From Cyprinodon diabolis (lineage: Eukaryota > Chordata > Actinopteri > Cyprinodontiformes > Cyprinodontidae): a DNA stretch of 64,000 bases. Each line of letters begins with the position of its first letter. Position 1 is the stretch's first letter. Positions 1 to 12,868 of the stretch are shown here, piece by piece. The stretch lies in the NCBI GenBank assembly GCA_030533445.1, contig CM060070.1, positions 28,544,501 through 28,608,500 on the forward strand, written 5' to 3'. Under the pieces are notes generated by a model. It worked only from the letters and a program-made list of their open reading frames with translations, was not told where the DNA came from and made no database searches. Both the position numbers and the translations under genes were made by a program.

Positions 1-505
1 TCTACATGCATTTCAATGGGACAAAAAAAAAACGCAGAAAAAGCTGAATATCGCGAAAACTACAAAAAATATCTTTACCAAAAGACATAGCAGGATTCTC
101 CTGAACAAGCTGAACGTTTTGATACCAAAATTGTTGAAATCGGTTGAAAACTGCGGGACTAGTTAGAGCCAGAAAAATAAAAAGTGAACAACAATAAGCT
201 TGATGACATATTTGTATATACCATATTTTATATATATTATTTTTATGCGATATAAACTCACACACACACTTGACACTCCTGTCAGTTTTGATGTATAGAT
301 TTTTTCTTATCTATTTAATTTTCTTAAAAGTTTCAAAAGCAGAGAGGAAAAGAAAAGCAAATTATGTGATATACTTATTTATTTATTTATTTATTTATAA
401 CAATTCTTAAATATTATTACTTTTGAACAGGCCAATGACCTTTAGTGTTTGAATGGGAGAACAGTAGTTTTACCACTTACGCCACTAATATTACAACTGC
501 ATAAG
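1..505. other. AT-rich sequence, no gene seen
   Basis: No coding exon or RNA gene is recognisable. There is a short (TTTA)n tract at about 376-400. The open frames are short and show no known domain. Confidence 0.5.
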
Positions 506-529
506 ATATTTTGTGGCACATATTTAGAA

Positions 530-600
530 TAAATGCTCAGTCGGTAGAGCATGAGACTCTTGATCACAGGGTCGTGTGTTCAAGCCCCACATTGGAGGAG
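530..600 (+). repeat. tRNA-Lys-derived SINE head or tRNA pseudogene
   Basis: The A box (GCTCAGTCGGTAGAGC, 535-550) and B box (GGTCGTGTGTTCAAGCC, 570-586) are nearly those of vertebrate tRNA-Lys, with CTT in the anticodon position. The 5' half of the acceptor stem does not pair with the 3' side, so this is not a working tRNA. It is most likely the Pol III promoter head of a SINE whose body runs on to the right, to roughly 780. Confidence 0.7.
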
Positions 601-926
601 AATCTCCTGTGCCAATCCACAACTGGTCTCAAGCCGGAGTTTGTATCCTATCAGGAGGGGGGGCGGTGGTGGGGGTCCTCCTCAGTCCACTGCTCCCCAA
701 GGGGATGGATTAAATGTAGAGAATTAATTTCATTGCTCTGTCCATACCTGACTTTCCCCAGAAGCACAGCATGTGGTTCTCTTTAACATCACTGCACCTG
801 AAGCATGTGAAGAGAGATCTATAAAACATTCTTTTTTTACAATCTGAGGTCATTGCTCCTATGTGCATATATCAAGCTCACCCAGCATTATGATTATTTT
901 GCAAATTGATAAAAGTTTACTTAACA

Positions 927-1050
927 AAGATTTTTTAATTAAATTAAACCAGGTAAAATAGAAACTTTCCACATGAGGAGTTCTGGATAGGGCATATTGA
1001 CAGACAAAAAAGATTGTTTATCTTAAATGCAAAACATTTATATATTTTGT
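927..1050 (+). repeat. Fragment of a dispersed repeat, related copy at 63385-63495
   Basis: About 110 bp resembles the inside of the hAT-type MITE at 63277-63683 in the same orientation; both contain GAGGAGTTCTG and ATCTTAAATGCAAAA. Terminal repeats are not visible here, so it is a partial copy. Confidence 0.6.
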
Positions 1051-2390
1051 TTTGTACAATTTTTATATAATTACTAACCCTCTGAGTGGGTCTTAAAATA
1101 TTTCTTACAATGTTTGTTTTGCCATGCAAAGAAACAAGGTTAGGCTATTGGAAAAAACAACACAGATCATTCATGGTAGTGAGTAGTTGTTTTACGCTGA
1201 ATCTATTTTAATTTATTTAAAAAAAACTGCTTATTTGTTAAAAACTGTTTTTTCAATAAATTCAGCTTAATTCAGCATAAAACATTCCTACAAAACAAGG
1301 AAACTCCCCAGTTCTGATTAATGCATTCATTACTTGAATAAGAGGAATTTAAAAAGCATTTTAAAAGTTTATAAGCTACTATATTAACCTCAATAGGATT
1401 TATCTTGTTTAATGTAAATATCAGCTCACCTGAGATCAAAGACAAGGTGCACATCAGTACTAGACTTGTTAAAGATACCAGTGAGCTCTTAGCCAGACAA
1501 GAAAATAATGTTTTCAAAATGTTATTTTTACTTAATTCATTCCCAATGAGGGACTTTTCCCACATGTAGTATTATTCTCATGTTTTATGCAGGACCAAAC
1601 AAAGAACATCTTCGTATTAATTAAGCAGGAAATACAACACATAAATAGTAGTTACATGGTTTGATGTAAATTATTGATAACGCTTAAATTTATGATGTTT
1701 AGGCAGATATACTTTTGTCTGTTGTTCAGTTAGGTATGTTACACTGCCTCTCAAAATAGTTTCCATTTCTTAAGTGGATATTGTATAGCAGTATAACTTC
1801 CGTCTTGCATGTGTGTATTAACCACCATAAATCTTATGTTGTTTTTGTAGAATATTCATTCAAAAAAGGTTAATAATGGGACTGCATAAAAAGATTTACT
1901 AAGTAGGACCATCTAGGTCTAATAAAGAAATACTTTTTGGGAAATTAAGCAAGGCAAAGGTATTGATTTTACTTTTAAGTCTGGAATTTACGCTCTGACT
2001 ACTGTGACCTTGTGAAACAATGCCAGCTATTGTTCTGCAGATAAAATCTAGAGCACGGAAATAAACTATGCTGCGCATTGATATGGCTTCCCTTCTAGCA
2101 GCCAGAGGTGTGAGCAGCAAGCTCCAGGAAGGGACTTACTCTTTGATTGGACAAATTGACTCCTAACTGAGGCGTCAGTGGTTCTATTTCCAGTTTTAGT
2201 GGGGGATTATGGCCCAGAGAGCATGGCATTGTGCAACTTAGCAAAATCAGATACATTTCCTTAATATAGTACAACGGAAGGTTCTTTTACTAGCATTTCC
2301 AGCTAGATGACTCTAGATTCAGCTCTAAATACCACAGTAAAATCCTATCCCTCACTAGATGATCATTTATCATATTAGAACCTTAGAAAC
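1051..2390. other. No gene recognised
   Basis: AT-rich sequence with short open frames only. I see no domain, RNA gene or clear transposon end. Confidence 0.4.
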
Positions 2391-2494
2391 ACAAACAGCC
2401 CCTCCTCCACCAATGCAGCCACAGCTTCATCGGGTTTCATTATTCCAGGACTCTTACTGCATTCCGCATCTCATCTTAACCGGTCCGGCAGAAG

Positions 2495-2585
2495 ACCGCC
2501 ATGTTGAGCCTGGTTCTGCCAGAGGTTTCTTCCCAACCGGGAGTTTTTCCTCTCCACTGTCGCTCATCATGGGAAACAGCCCTAT
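2495..2585 (-). repeat. Fragment of the L2-type 3' repeat
   Basis: Read on the minus strand, this matches the block at 19610-19680 and 6945-7005: a GGAGAGGAAAAACTCCC-like stretch followed by AGAACCAGGCTCA. It is a short dispersed relic of the 3' region of the L2 element described at 19417-21420. Confidence 0.6.
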
Positions 2586-2699
2586 TCTTTGCTCCTGCTC
2601 ATCCATATCGATAAAAAAAATAAGCTTTATGTTTCCTGCCGAGGTCTGAGCGCCACAGAGTAGTTGTGTCAATAATTTTCTTCTAATTGCCTTTTCTCT

Positions 2700-5210
2700 T
2701 CATGTGAGTTTTTCAGAAAAAAGGGATTTTTTTTTTTTTTACCAGCCACTACTATTAAGGACTTAGGTTTAAATGTTATTGTTATTGTAAAAGGTGTAAA
2801 ACATGCCTAACCCTAAATAGAAATTAAGGGATAGGCATGTTTTGGTTAAGATTAGGGTAAGATTCAAAGATAGGCCATAACAATGCATAGGAAATGAAAA
2901 GAAGTCCATTGAAAGTCCCTGTAAGGAGAGCAGGACATAAGATAAATCAGCTTGAGAGCTGTAAAAAAGCTGTTTGTGCAAATTAGCTAATGTTTTCTTA
3001 CAGTAAAAAGAGAATATAAATGAAAATGAATGTGTGATGTAACAGAATAATGAATGTATCATAAACGCCCTGAGATATGGTCTGTTCCAGACATGACCAA
3101 TCCTTTTTATGGTTCCTTTCTTGTTATGTTTTTTTTTTTTTTTTTTTTTACATTACGTAAAAAAATTAGTCAACTTAGTCTTTATGATAATTAAGCTATT
3201 TTCTAGGAAACGGCTGGGTTCTGAATAGCTCAAGAATGCAGCCTTCAACTCTGACCAGATTGTGTAAAGGTTATCGCTTGGTAGGAAAAACTGACTCAGG
3301 AATTGGATACAAAGTGGAGGAAGATCTCTGTTATTCTTTCATTTTTTTTTTTACACACTGCCTGGTAGAACACAGCCAAGAAAGTGTTTACTTTGAGTGT
3401 CCTGATGAAGGTCAAGTGCAACAGAGCAGAGTTAATGGCTGTTTGGCAAGAGGAGCTAAATTTGTCCTATTCTGGAGAGGTTTAACATGCCAGTGTGTTC
3501 AAAATGTTTTCTTTTACTGTATTTAATTTCGCATAGGGGAAATCCCTGAGCCAGCAACCTGGGATTGTAATAAATGCTTCTGTATGAGGCAGGCCTTTGA
3601 ACCCAAACAAAAAGGAACAGCTGAACAAAAAAGTTAAACAAAAGCTTTTTTTATCATTATGAAATTTTCAAAAGAGCAAAAAATTCATTATGCTTTTTGA
3701 CCAATCACAGATAAATTATATATTCATACAACAGACGTCTACAACGCTGTGGTAGAGTCTGTAATGTCCCTATGATTTCCATTTTCAGCAGACATAATTT
3801 AAAATCCTTTCACCTGCAAATTGTCGCTAATGTATGCATTTTTGCAATATAGGAATGTGACAGAGTAGGACTTTTTTGTTAGGGGGGCCAGAGATGAGCA
3901 AGGTAATCTTAGGACACAGACATGAGCATGAATTTGTTTTCCAATTCTTACCAGGCTTACTTTCAGTAACATTTTGCACTAGTAACTTTATTTGTATGTG
4001 ACAAGAATTTTATCTAAGTTAGAGAATTCTTACTGAAGTAAATTCTTTGTTTTTTGCACTCTTTCCACCTCTATAGCACCAGCAAATGAACAGGATTGAT
4101 CTGGTATTGCGACAAACCAATCATCTAGGAAGTAGATCCCCCCCGACCCACCCCTGTATTAGGAGTGTCTTCTAAAAGCATCAGTTGAACATTAAAATCT
4201 GTAAAGTGTGGCTAAACACCACCCCTACCCCGAGTAATTTAACACTCATCACATATTCTCGGTTAAATTTAGGTTTGGCCTTTGGTTTTTTTTTTTTAAC
4301 TAAACTCTTGCCTAATTTTCTTTTGGAAGGTAAACCTCTGCTCCAGCTCAATGCATTTTTCTCTGTCCCTACTAAGAAAAAAAGGAAAAAGATCAAAGCA
4401 TGATGCTTCCACCACCATGTTTAATTATGGCGATAGCAGGTCATGTTGATGCATAAAGTTATTTATTTATAGCTTTTTCTTTTAGCCCAAAAAATTTCAG
4501 AAAACAACATACATTTCTTCAGTCCTTTCCATGTAAACAAAATTGATTGAGTGCAGAAATAGTTTCCCTACTCATAATTTATTACAATTGAGCTGTGGCT
4601 CTCTGTAGCCTCCCTGGCATCACCATATGGACCTCCCAGCTGCTGCTCTCCTTGCCTGCAGGTTTATACTGACAATCATCACTTGGAAAGTTTCATTTTT
4701 GAGTGATATATTGAGCAGAGTGATATTAGCTGTTCAAAGTTTGGGTTACTACAGTTCTTTAATCCAATCTTGATTCTAACTTCTCGACAGCTCTGCAACA
4801 TGCTAGGTGCACTTCATCTCTATCAAACCTCAGACATACACGTTTATACATGCTGAGGTTTATAAAGTTGATGCAAGTTTGAAGATATATGTTGATATAA
4901 ATTATTATGACCTGCTAAAATCTGTTGAGATTATAAAAATACACCGAGGTTATATACTTTGATTTCATCAGGAGGTTAATCAGCATCTCCCAGACATGAA
5001 AGGTTGCAAACAAAATTGAAAGAAAAACTCATTATCTGCCTCTAGCCCGTCAAGCAAACTTTCCCTAAGCGTAACAGGATGTGGCAGTGATTGCAGCTTG
5101 CTCATACCTTCCTGTCTGGACCTTGGCAAACAAACTCCAAATCATGTGAAGTGATGCCAAGACAAAGGCGGAACATAATATAAGATCAAAAAACATATGA
5201 GTTGAAAGAA
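2700..5210. other. Intergenic sequence, no gene recognised
   Basis: Contains a poly-T run at about 3129-3149 and several short open frames with no recognisable domain. The minus strand at 5213-5274 carries ATTAAA-type signals that could serve as poly(A) signals for phpt1. Confidence 0.4.
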
Positions 5211-5355
5211 ATGTTTAATTTAACAGAAATTAAGAGTGCTTTGTATAAGTATGGGCTTTCGCTGCGAGTTTAATGCTGAATTTAAATTGGATAATAACGG
5301 AACACATGGTTTGGAGTCATAGATGAAGGTAGCCATCTCTACAGGAGAAGAGGAG

Positions 5356-5998
5356 TTATTTTTTGTCATCAGACCAAGTGACCTCGTAGTCACCAAAGAC
5401 AGTTTTCAGCTTCTCCACAGACACAGAGTGGTCTGCTTTCCCAAATGCCTGCAAAGAAGAATGAAAGTATCAGTATGAAAACAACAGAGAAGGAAATCAT
5501 TTAAACATCTCTGAACTGAAATGAACTCACAGTTGATTCTCCAAACACCCTGATCTTCTTGTTTTTGTTGTCGTGCTCTATCTTCCCTCCTCCAAGGCAT
5601 TTGCACTCCATTCCTAAGGCCTCCAGAGCTGGATTGACCTTCTCAAATATGTGATCTGTTAAGAAAACAAATATATATAGGGCCTACATGTTTAAACACT
5701 AAAGAAAAATAAGCAGCATGTGAAATATGCTTTCTTTTGTGTATTTGTTGAATATTAAAGTCATAGTCTGCTTTATTCTTTCGGAAATCGTTCCAATTAG
5801 TCACTGTTTTGAGCCATTTGACACTCCAGCAGCAAACCTGCCCTTTATGAACTTACTGTGGTACTCTGCACTCTTAGTGCCTCGCACTACGTTTTTCTGC
5901 GCATCGCCATCTTTTACTTTCACTCTAAGCAGTATGTATTTAAAGGTCCCTTCGTGATCAATCTCAACGTCGGGAATTTTTGCAAGAGCTTCTGCCAT
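5356..5998 (-). CDS. phpt1: 14 kDa phosphohistidine phosphatase (PHPT1), 3 exons
   Basis: Removes phosphate from protein histidines (known substrates of the family include ATP-citrate lyase and KCa3.1). Coding exons on the minus strand are 5998-5857, 5655-5531 and 5448-5356 (stop TAA); all junctions are GT-AG and in frame, giving 119 residues against 125 in human. Family marks are IPDVEID near the start, AEYH with the catalytic histidine just before the first splice, CKCLGGGKI, and a C-terminal DYEVTWSDD. The start was chosen to align [14 protein letters not shown] with the human MAVADLALIPDVDID start. An in-frame ATG at 6070-6068 would add 24 residues. No adjacent gene shares its promoter region within view. 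Confidence 0.92.
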
Positions 5999-6659
5999 TG
6001 TGGCTGCTGCTCTATAAAAGCTACCAGTTAACCTTCGTCTGATCACAGATCTGCAGAGAGCACAGAGCATGATCCGTTGGGTTAATTTGGACCACCGCGT
6101 CTATTTCCGCTCTTAAAGGGACAGAGCACCGTTTTTCCACCGTTGTCGTGAATGCACGTCTGTGACCCCATGTGGCGGAAATAAGAAGCATTATATTCAC
6201 ACTTAAATATTTAATTTATGCTGTATTAAAGAGGCCATCTTAAAGTTTTGTAATTGCGAATTGCAAAGGAAAACAAAAACATTTATTTATGTCTTTATAG
6301 TTTTTTTTTTTTTGTACATTTTTATTAAGTACCCTGAGTCAGCTCCGCTAAGAATGCATTTTTTGCTGCAAAAAACCTGCAAGTTATCTTAGGTGCATGT
6401 CTACCAGCTTTATGTATCTAGTGACTGACATTTCTGCATGTTATTTCCCCCCACAGTCACTGAATCAAAGTCAGATCAAACATAGAGTTTCTAAAAACTA
6501 ATTTTTGAAACCTCGTTACAGATTCTTAATGAGATTCATTTGTTCCACTGCCTCTTTAGTTTTGATTTGCTGTTTCTGATTGGATTTCTGGTCTTTGTTG
6601 ATCAAAATATGTCATGAATTTGACCCATTATTGGTAATAAAAAGAGGAGACTCCACAGC

Positions 6660-7050
6660 AAAAGCTCAACCCACTCCATTTTATTTATTTAACCAATAAG
6701 ATTTACTGTAAAGTTTCATTAAATTCAATTAATTTATATATTGAAAATTCACAACATGTTATCTCAAGGAACTTTATAGAGAAATCCAGATCATACATTC
6801 AGATTGGTAAAAAGTTTCCCATCTGATGAAAACCAGACTTGCAGGATTCTATCATCATGGATAAGCAGGTGGCAACAGTAGACATTTGCTTGCATTTGTT
6901 GATGACTCTTCAGCAATCCCACTAAGCATGCATGCAGTGATAGAGGAGAGGAAAAGCTTCATTTTAACAGGAAGCAAGATCCAGCGGAACCAGGCTCAGT
7001 GTGAGGGATGTAAAGAATATATTACTTCAATGATGGGGGATGTGTTTAGC
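6660..7050 (-). repeat. Degenerate L2 3'-end repeat
   Basis: Shares the sequence order of 19430-19680: a TTCAATT tail, TTCACAACATGTTATCTCAAGG, CAGATCATACA, then GGAGAGGAAAA and AACCAGGCTCAGTG. It is the same 3' region, more diverged and without any reverse transcriptase sequence. The strand given is that of the parent LINE. Confidence 0.65.
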
Positions 7051-7067
7051 CTGCCTAAACAGTGGTA

Positions 7068-7330
7068 AGGCAAGGCAAGGCAAGGCAAATTTATTTGTAT
7101 AGCACAATTCAGTACAAAGACAATGCAAAGTGATTTACATGATTAAAATACAGGAAGATAAAACACAATCAAAGCAAGTAGGAAAAAATAAAAAAATAAA
7201 GAATGCAGAAACAAAAAAGAATATTAAGCACAGATAAAATAAAGAAAAATTAACATATGTAATATGCAACAAAAAGTATTCCCCTATGTTGAAATGCAGC
7301 CTCCCAGAGCATAGGAGAGAAAGAGAGAGA
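7068..7330. repeat. Dispersed fish repeat with (AAGGC)n end
   Basis: Starts with a short AAGGC tandem and continues with AATTTATTTGTATAGCACA and a GCAAAGTGATTTACAT-like stretch. I recognise this as a common teleost LINE or SINE 3' end; the family was not determined. Confidence 0.5.
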
Positions 7331-9580
7331 CTGGGGCATTATTTAGGACCTAGATTTATAAACCTTCATTTCCATTTGTCAGTTGCAACTCATTTATGAC
7401 CTACACTAGCTCAAGTTAGAACCAAGCTACCAGGCTATGACACAAATACAAGTTCATGATGTAGTTTTTGGTTCAAAAACATTTTAAAATACAGTGACCT
7501 GCATCTGGACCTTTTAAACCATCTAAACCTGGATGATACTGCTTTAATCTGTGTGGTAGCCCTCGGATTGGCAGAATAAAATGGGAAAAACTAAAAGATC
7601 TATTCTGGGGTTGAACGCAATTTTTCCTATATGGAACTTTTTATGTAATATTTTCTGTGTTGTGTTTAAATATATTCAGCTTTGATATACAATGGTTGAA
7701 CTGTTATCTGTGTGGTTAGGTTCCCATTCTAAACATATAAATGATCTTTATCATGACATTCAAATTGTTTAGGTTGTCTCTCTTTAGGTTTTTCTCATGA
7801 TGTCTCCATTCATTGTTCCTGCAACTATGACCCAGTCCCCTGTCTCTGTGTAAATTCATTTCACGATGCTGCTACCACAATGTTTCACAGGGAGGAGGAT
7901 TTTGTTCAGGTTGTTAGCATTATACATACAAGTTAAAGCATTCTTTTAGCAATGCTTCCTCTTCTCATGCTTTCAAAAAGGTTGAATTGGTGCACTAATA
8001 ACAGTTTTCAACACTTTCAGATCCTTATTTGTACAAGAGAATGTAAAAACAAATATATTTTTTATCTGAGTCGGCACTCTCACTCATCCAGTCTTAGACT
8101 TATATGCTCGTGGTTTTGGTAGCTTCTCAAGGCTGCTCACAACTTGTTTGGCAAACATTTTTATAAGTTCTATATGCACAATATGTTTTGCATATTGGCT
8201 GCTGTTAGAAATTTTATATCTGATTCTGATAGCTGCAGTTTTACTGTTAGAGATTGCTAGTGCTAGTTTTGTGTTGTCATTTTCTGACAAAGCTTTTGGG
8301 ATTTTGTTGAAGTTAAAAGTTTATGGTAGTGCAGTTATGGTATAATCATTTATACGGAGAGCAAAATATTTGACTATTGCATGTTAAACCTTTTTCCTGA
8401 ACAATCTTGCCAAGAATTCAAATAAATCTTGCAGCTTTAGGATTTGAGCCAATCACGGATAAGGTTTTCTGAGGAAGCCACTAATCTACTATCAAGTTGG
8501 ATCCAAGATGAGCTATTGTCTTTAAATAAACATTTTGAATTTACTTTAGGAAACTTCTCGCCAAGCAGCATTGTATGTGTTGTTACTGAGCATCTGTACA
8601 CTTTGTTTAATGTTCCTGCATAAGTGGATGCCATTTTCAATACGGAAGTTGAAATTACCAATAGGGATACAAATAACCCCGTCCATTCCAAATTACAGCT
8701 AGAATTCAGCAGTTTTTCTGTTTTTTGTTTTGTTTTCTTTTGCTCCTTTTCTTTGCCAAAAGAAGATCCTTCAAATACTGGTATATAAAAGAAATGTGTG
8801 TGGTGCTTTCCAAAATGAGTGTTTAGTTTATTTTGGTTCTCACAGACGAAAACAACAGCAGATAAAACAATGCATGCTTGGTTAACTGAAGGCTCTCAAT
8901 TTCTTAGTAGTAGGTACATGGTTAAGGTATATGTTTTGTCTCTGTGACAGCCTTGAAAACATTTCCAGGGTGTCTCCATCCTCTCCCCCCTTGTTTGCTG
9001 GATTTAGATCCAGCTCCCCTTCCACCCTGAAAGGATTAAGCCGGCACAGGAAAATGGTTTGATACCTCAAGCAAATTTGTAAAAAGGTCCATTGTTTTCA
9101 GTAAAACTAAAACTTAGTATCTGTCCAAAGTGCAGTCCTATGTGAGTTAATCAGAGCCTTGTTAATGTTTTTCCGGTAAAGAGGTTAGGGTTGCGAGGTG
9201 TCAAGGAGCAGTGGCTAATGTCCAGCACCTTGAGCCAGAGAGGAAGGATGTGAGCTGTCACCAGGAGGAAAAAAGTCAGCCTGTAGGCGCCTCGCATTAA
9301 ACTGCGGCTCTTCTATCCTCATGGGAATCTTTTAAAGAGTCTACATACCTTTTGCTTGTCCTTTTTGCCTGATATTCTCATACTGGAAATTCCATTTCAT
9401 TTTGAATCGTGAAACCTATGTTACAGGCCATGTATTGTCTGTTGGAATACCTTTTTTTTACAGCAATTAGTACAAATGAAAGGACTTAAATCAATGGGTA
9501 AAATGGGTTTAGTTCAATGTTTATAAAATAGCAAAACAACTAATTGAAATGTGATCAAAAATGCTCTAAAGATAATGTAA
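7331..9580. other. No gene recognised
   Basis: AT-rich intergenic DNA with only short open frames, none with a known motif or a plausible set of splice sites. Confidence 0.4.
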
Positions 9581-9586
9581 TAAATC

Positions 9587-9714
<128 letters not shown>

Positions 9715-9718
9715 CAAA

Positions 9719-9890
9719 AAAACAAAAACTGTTTTCTCACCCCTCGTGGGGTGGTATGTGTCATCCTCAAGCTCGGGTCCTCTACCAGAGGCCTGGGAGT
9801 TTGAGGGTTCTGCGCAGTATCTTAGCTGTTCCTAGGACTGCGCTCTTCTTGACAGAGACCTCTGATGTTTTACCTGGAATCTGTTGTAGC
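9719..9890 (-). mobile_element. 3' end of an R4/Dong-like LINE
   Basis: On the minus strand this reads [20 protein letters not shown] then W and a stop, the C-terminal tail I recognise from a common fish non-LTR polyprotein with a restriction-like endonuclease. The untranslated end (a GGGGTGAGAAAAC-like stretch) runs straight into the (AT)n tract. Only the last roughly 170 bp remain. Confidence 0.7.
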
Positions 9891-10169
9891 CATATATATA
9901 TATAATGTTTGTTTTATATCCTTTTTTGTACATTTTCACAATCAGACCAACATGTATTCATCCTTGTATGAAGAGGGATTTTTTCTTAATCACAGGAGCC
10001 TCCATTAATTATATCTACATTTAGACAGGTATTAACCTAGGTTAAATCTACAGTCATTGAAAAAACATATTTTAGACCGGCCTTGTTTTCTTTAATTTCT
10101 TCTTTTTCATGCACATTACCCAAACAATGCCAATGATCAGAAAAGGGAAAAAAGGATAGTCCAATGCAA

Positions 10170-10290
10170 TTTTTCATCCATCTTCTGCTTTTCCATCAGG
10201 GTCATGGTTGGGACGGTGCCTATCTCCAGCAGCTATGGACGAGAGGTGGGGAACAGGTCGACAGTCTGTCGCAGAGCAGCATTATTTTTC
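10170..10290. repeat. Partial copy of the CATCCATC repeat
   Basis: Carries CATCCATCTTCTGCTTTTCC, then GGTGCCTATCTCCAGC and a CAGTCTGTCGCAG-like block, matching the left part of the longer copy at 11195-11570. Confidence 0.6.
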
Positions 10291-11194
10291 ATGAATGTGA
10301 ATATAAATAATTCCATCCTACTCAGATAAAGATCGAGGAGCAAATTATTGTCTCAACTGTGACACGGACCCCCCCTAAAAATTGAATAAAGAATATCCCT
10401 GTTTTAAGTTAGATAAAACTGCTGAAATGTTATTCTAAGGACTTTGATAAAAGAAAATTCCTCACAATTTTCATGCTTCTTGAATCTTTAAGTACAGTTT
10501 CTTAAAAAAATCCTTGCTAGGAAATTCTAAATCCTAAATCTCAAAGAGTTTCATAGACAGGAAAACAGCCTGTACAGTTTCTATGCTATTTAAAAGTTTA
10601 TATTTGTGTTGCTTTTAAAATACTTGTTTTTGCCTTTCTAAATATGTATTGTTTTGTTTTTAAACATCATCTTGATCCGATGATAATTTGTGAATCTATG
10701 CTGATGCTGAAATTTATTTTTGATTGCTCGATCTATAAAGTGGTTTAGAATATTAAAATGAAGAGAGCAATTTAACAGTCTTTTACATCCAAGAGAAACA
10801 AATGGGTTGCAATTAAAATAGTTTGAAAGACTATCTCAGTGACATAAAATTGACTTTCTTCCCAAAAGTCTGTAAGTTTTGCAGCTATGCACAAACATGT
10901 CAGCTATACTAACCAGCTCACTGGAGTACCATGAGGATGTTTGAATAGATTGCATTTGTAAACACTGGATAAAAGCCAGCATCAACCTCTGACAAGCACT
11001 TCCCCACTTAAAGATTTTAATAAAACTGCTGAATGGTTGAAACTGTTGTGAGAAGACAATTGTCCCCACCCTAAAGTCAGCAAAACCAAAGAGCAAAAAG
11101 CACATGACTATAAAAACCTAGACTGCAGAAAGTTTAAATAACCTTGATTCTGTTGAATAGGGATGTTACTGTCAGGCAACACAGAATAAGCCTC

Positions 11195-11570
11195 CAGAAA
11201 ATAAGTCCATCCATCCATTTTCTATCACGCTTATCCATGCTGGGGTCACGAAGGGTGCTGGTGCCTATCTCCAGTTGTCTATGGGCAAGAGTCAGGGTAC
11301 ACCCTGGACAGGTGACCAGTCCATCGTAGGGCAACACAGACACAAACAAGACAAACAACCATTCACGCACACATTCACACTAAAGGAGAATTTAGAGAAG
11401 CCAATTTACCTAACAGTCATGTTTTTCGACTGTGAGAGGAAGCCAGAGTACCTGGAGAGAACCCACTCATGCACAGAGAGAACATGCAAACTCCATGCAG
11501 AAAGATCTTGGGCCAGGAATCCAACCCGGAACCTTCTTGCTGCAAGGCAGCAATGCTACCCAATGTTCCG
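11195..11570. repeat. Dispersed fish repeat (CATCCATCCATTTTCTA family)
   Basis: A very common teleost repeat: CCATCCATCCATTTTCTA, then GTACACCCTGGACAGGT, CCAGTCCATCGTAGGGC, CTAACAGTCATGTTTTT, AGAGAACATGCAAACTCC and a CAACCCGGAACCTTCTTGC block. It ends near a GCTACCCAATGTTCC stretch. No protein is encoded. Confidence 0.75.
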
Positions 11571-11579
11571 CTGTCATTA

Positions 11580-12575
11580 TTAAAAATCCATGAATGGAAA
11601 TAACTTTATGAGGACCTCAAGCTTTTGTTGCTTCTGTACAAAACAGTTTTCTTGTTAATTCATCTTAATTATTGTGCCAAAACTTTCAGACTGGTCAAAA
11701 CTTTAATGCATCCTTTGCCCAGCCTTCATTTTATTTGTATTACCATGACTAATCTAACAAAGTTGATTGAAGCAAACATTTCTACCCTAATTATGCAAGA
11801 CAATTTGGGTGTACCAAACGACCATTGGGAACCTCTACCTATCCTCACCTTCTGTAGAGCAAATGGCCACAGCTGCCCTGAACATGAGACCATGCTTAAG
11901 TTTTTTTGTATGGTTATTTTAGTTAGTTAGTATCTTTATTTCTTTTAGCCAGAAAAGTTCTAATCCAAGTTTCCCTTTAAGGACAATAAATATCTTGGTT
12001 CAAAAATCTGCTTGAAAACTTCAGAACATTTAAGAAATGTATAAACAAGGAAACCTTAAAGTCTAAATTCAATCTCTGAATGGGAAAATTGTTATTACTG
12101 AACAACATTTAAAGTCTGAGAGTTAGAGCATCAACTGTTCAGGATAAAAAGAAAATTTAAGTTTGATGATATTTTATGTGTTTCATCATCCCTAATAGTT
12201 TACTGTGCAGTTTAAAGGGCCAGATGCTGTATGTCTTATTTAAAAGCAGCATTTCTGCATTTAATAATGGTTAATAATGTATCAATAGACATCTCCATAT
12301 ATTACATAATCAGATTTAAATTAGTTTTATCTCAATACTTGCAACTTTAAAGACCAATTTTATGGTGTCAAATTCTTGAAGTAGAGGATAATGCAGTAGG
12401 ATGGTATTTGTGAGCAAGTTTAGGTATAAATCAAAAACACAGTAAAATAAACTTGTGAAAATGTGACATATAAAACTTTACTTAAGGCTTAATATCTTTT
12501 CTCACAAAAAACTAAAATAAAGAGGCAATAAGTTAGTCAGGTTTCCTAAATATTCAGAAGTGAAAGGAGACGTGA
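11580..12575. other. Upstream region of the first selectin, no gene seen
   Basis: AT-rich DNA with short open frames only. Regulatory elements of the selectin gene may lie here, but none stands out before the kappaB-like site at 12581. Confidence 0.4.
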
Positions 12576-12580
12576 GGTAG

Positions 12581-12649
12581 GGGAAATTCCAAGGAAATGA
12601 AAATAGCTTCCAGGAAACCTGGACTGCATCAGAGTATAGGGTATAAAAA
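12581..12649 (+). promoter_or_regulatory. Core promoter of the long selectin: kappaB, GAS-like and TATA
   Basis: GGGAAATTCC at 12581-12590 fits the NF-kappaB consensus GGGRNWYYCC, TTCCAGGAA at 12609-12617 fits a STAT (GAS) site, and TATAAAA lies at 12643-12649. The first, non-coding exon would start near 12670 and end at 12729 (donor GTGAGT). This layout resembles the known E-selectin promoter, where kappaB sites sit just upstream of the TATA box. Function is inferred from sequence only. Confidence 0.7.
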
Positions 12650-12868
12650 CAGGCTCCTCAACACATGAAGCTCAGAGCTCAGGAGAAGCACGAGACTATT
12701 TAATCTCTTCAGTCAACACACCTAAAATTGTGAGTTCAGTGGATTTCTTTTCCTTTTTGCTCTAAACATGTCAGTTATTGATAGTTTGGCATTGCTTTTT
12801 ATTAATCATTGTTTTCTTTTATTTTGACAGAAATTCATTTTTTGATTATTACAGGAGAGTGATATAAG

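Noticed and set aside
530..600. A working tRNA-Lys gene
   Set aside because: The promoter boxes are good, but the acceptor stem does not pair and no terminator run of T follows closely, so a SINE head is more likely.
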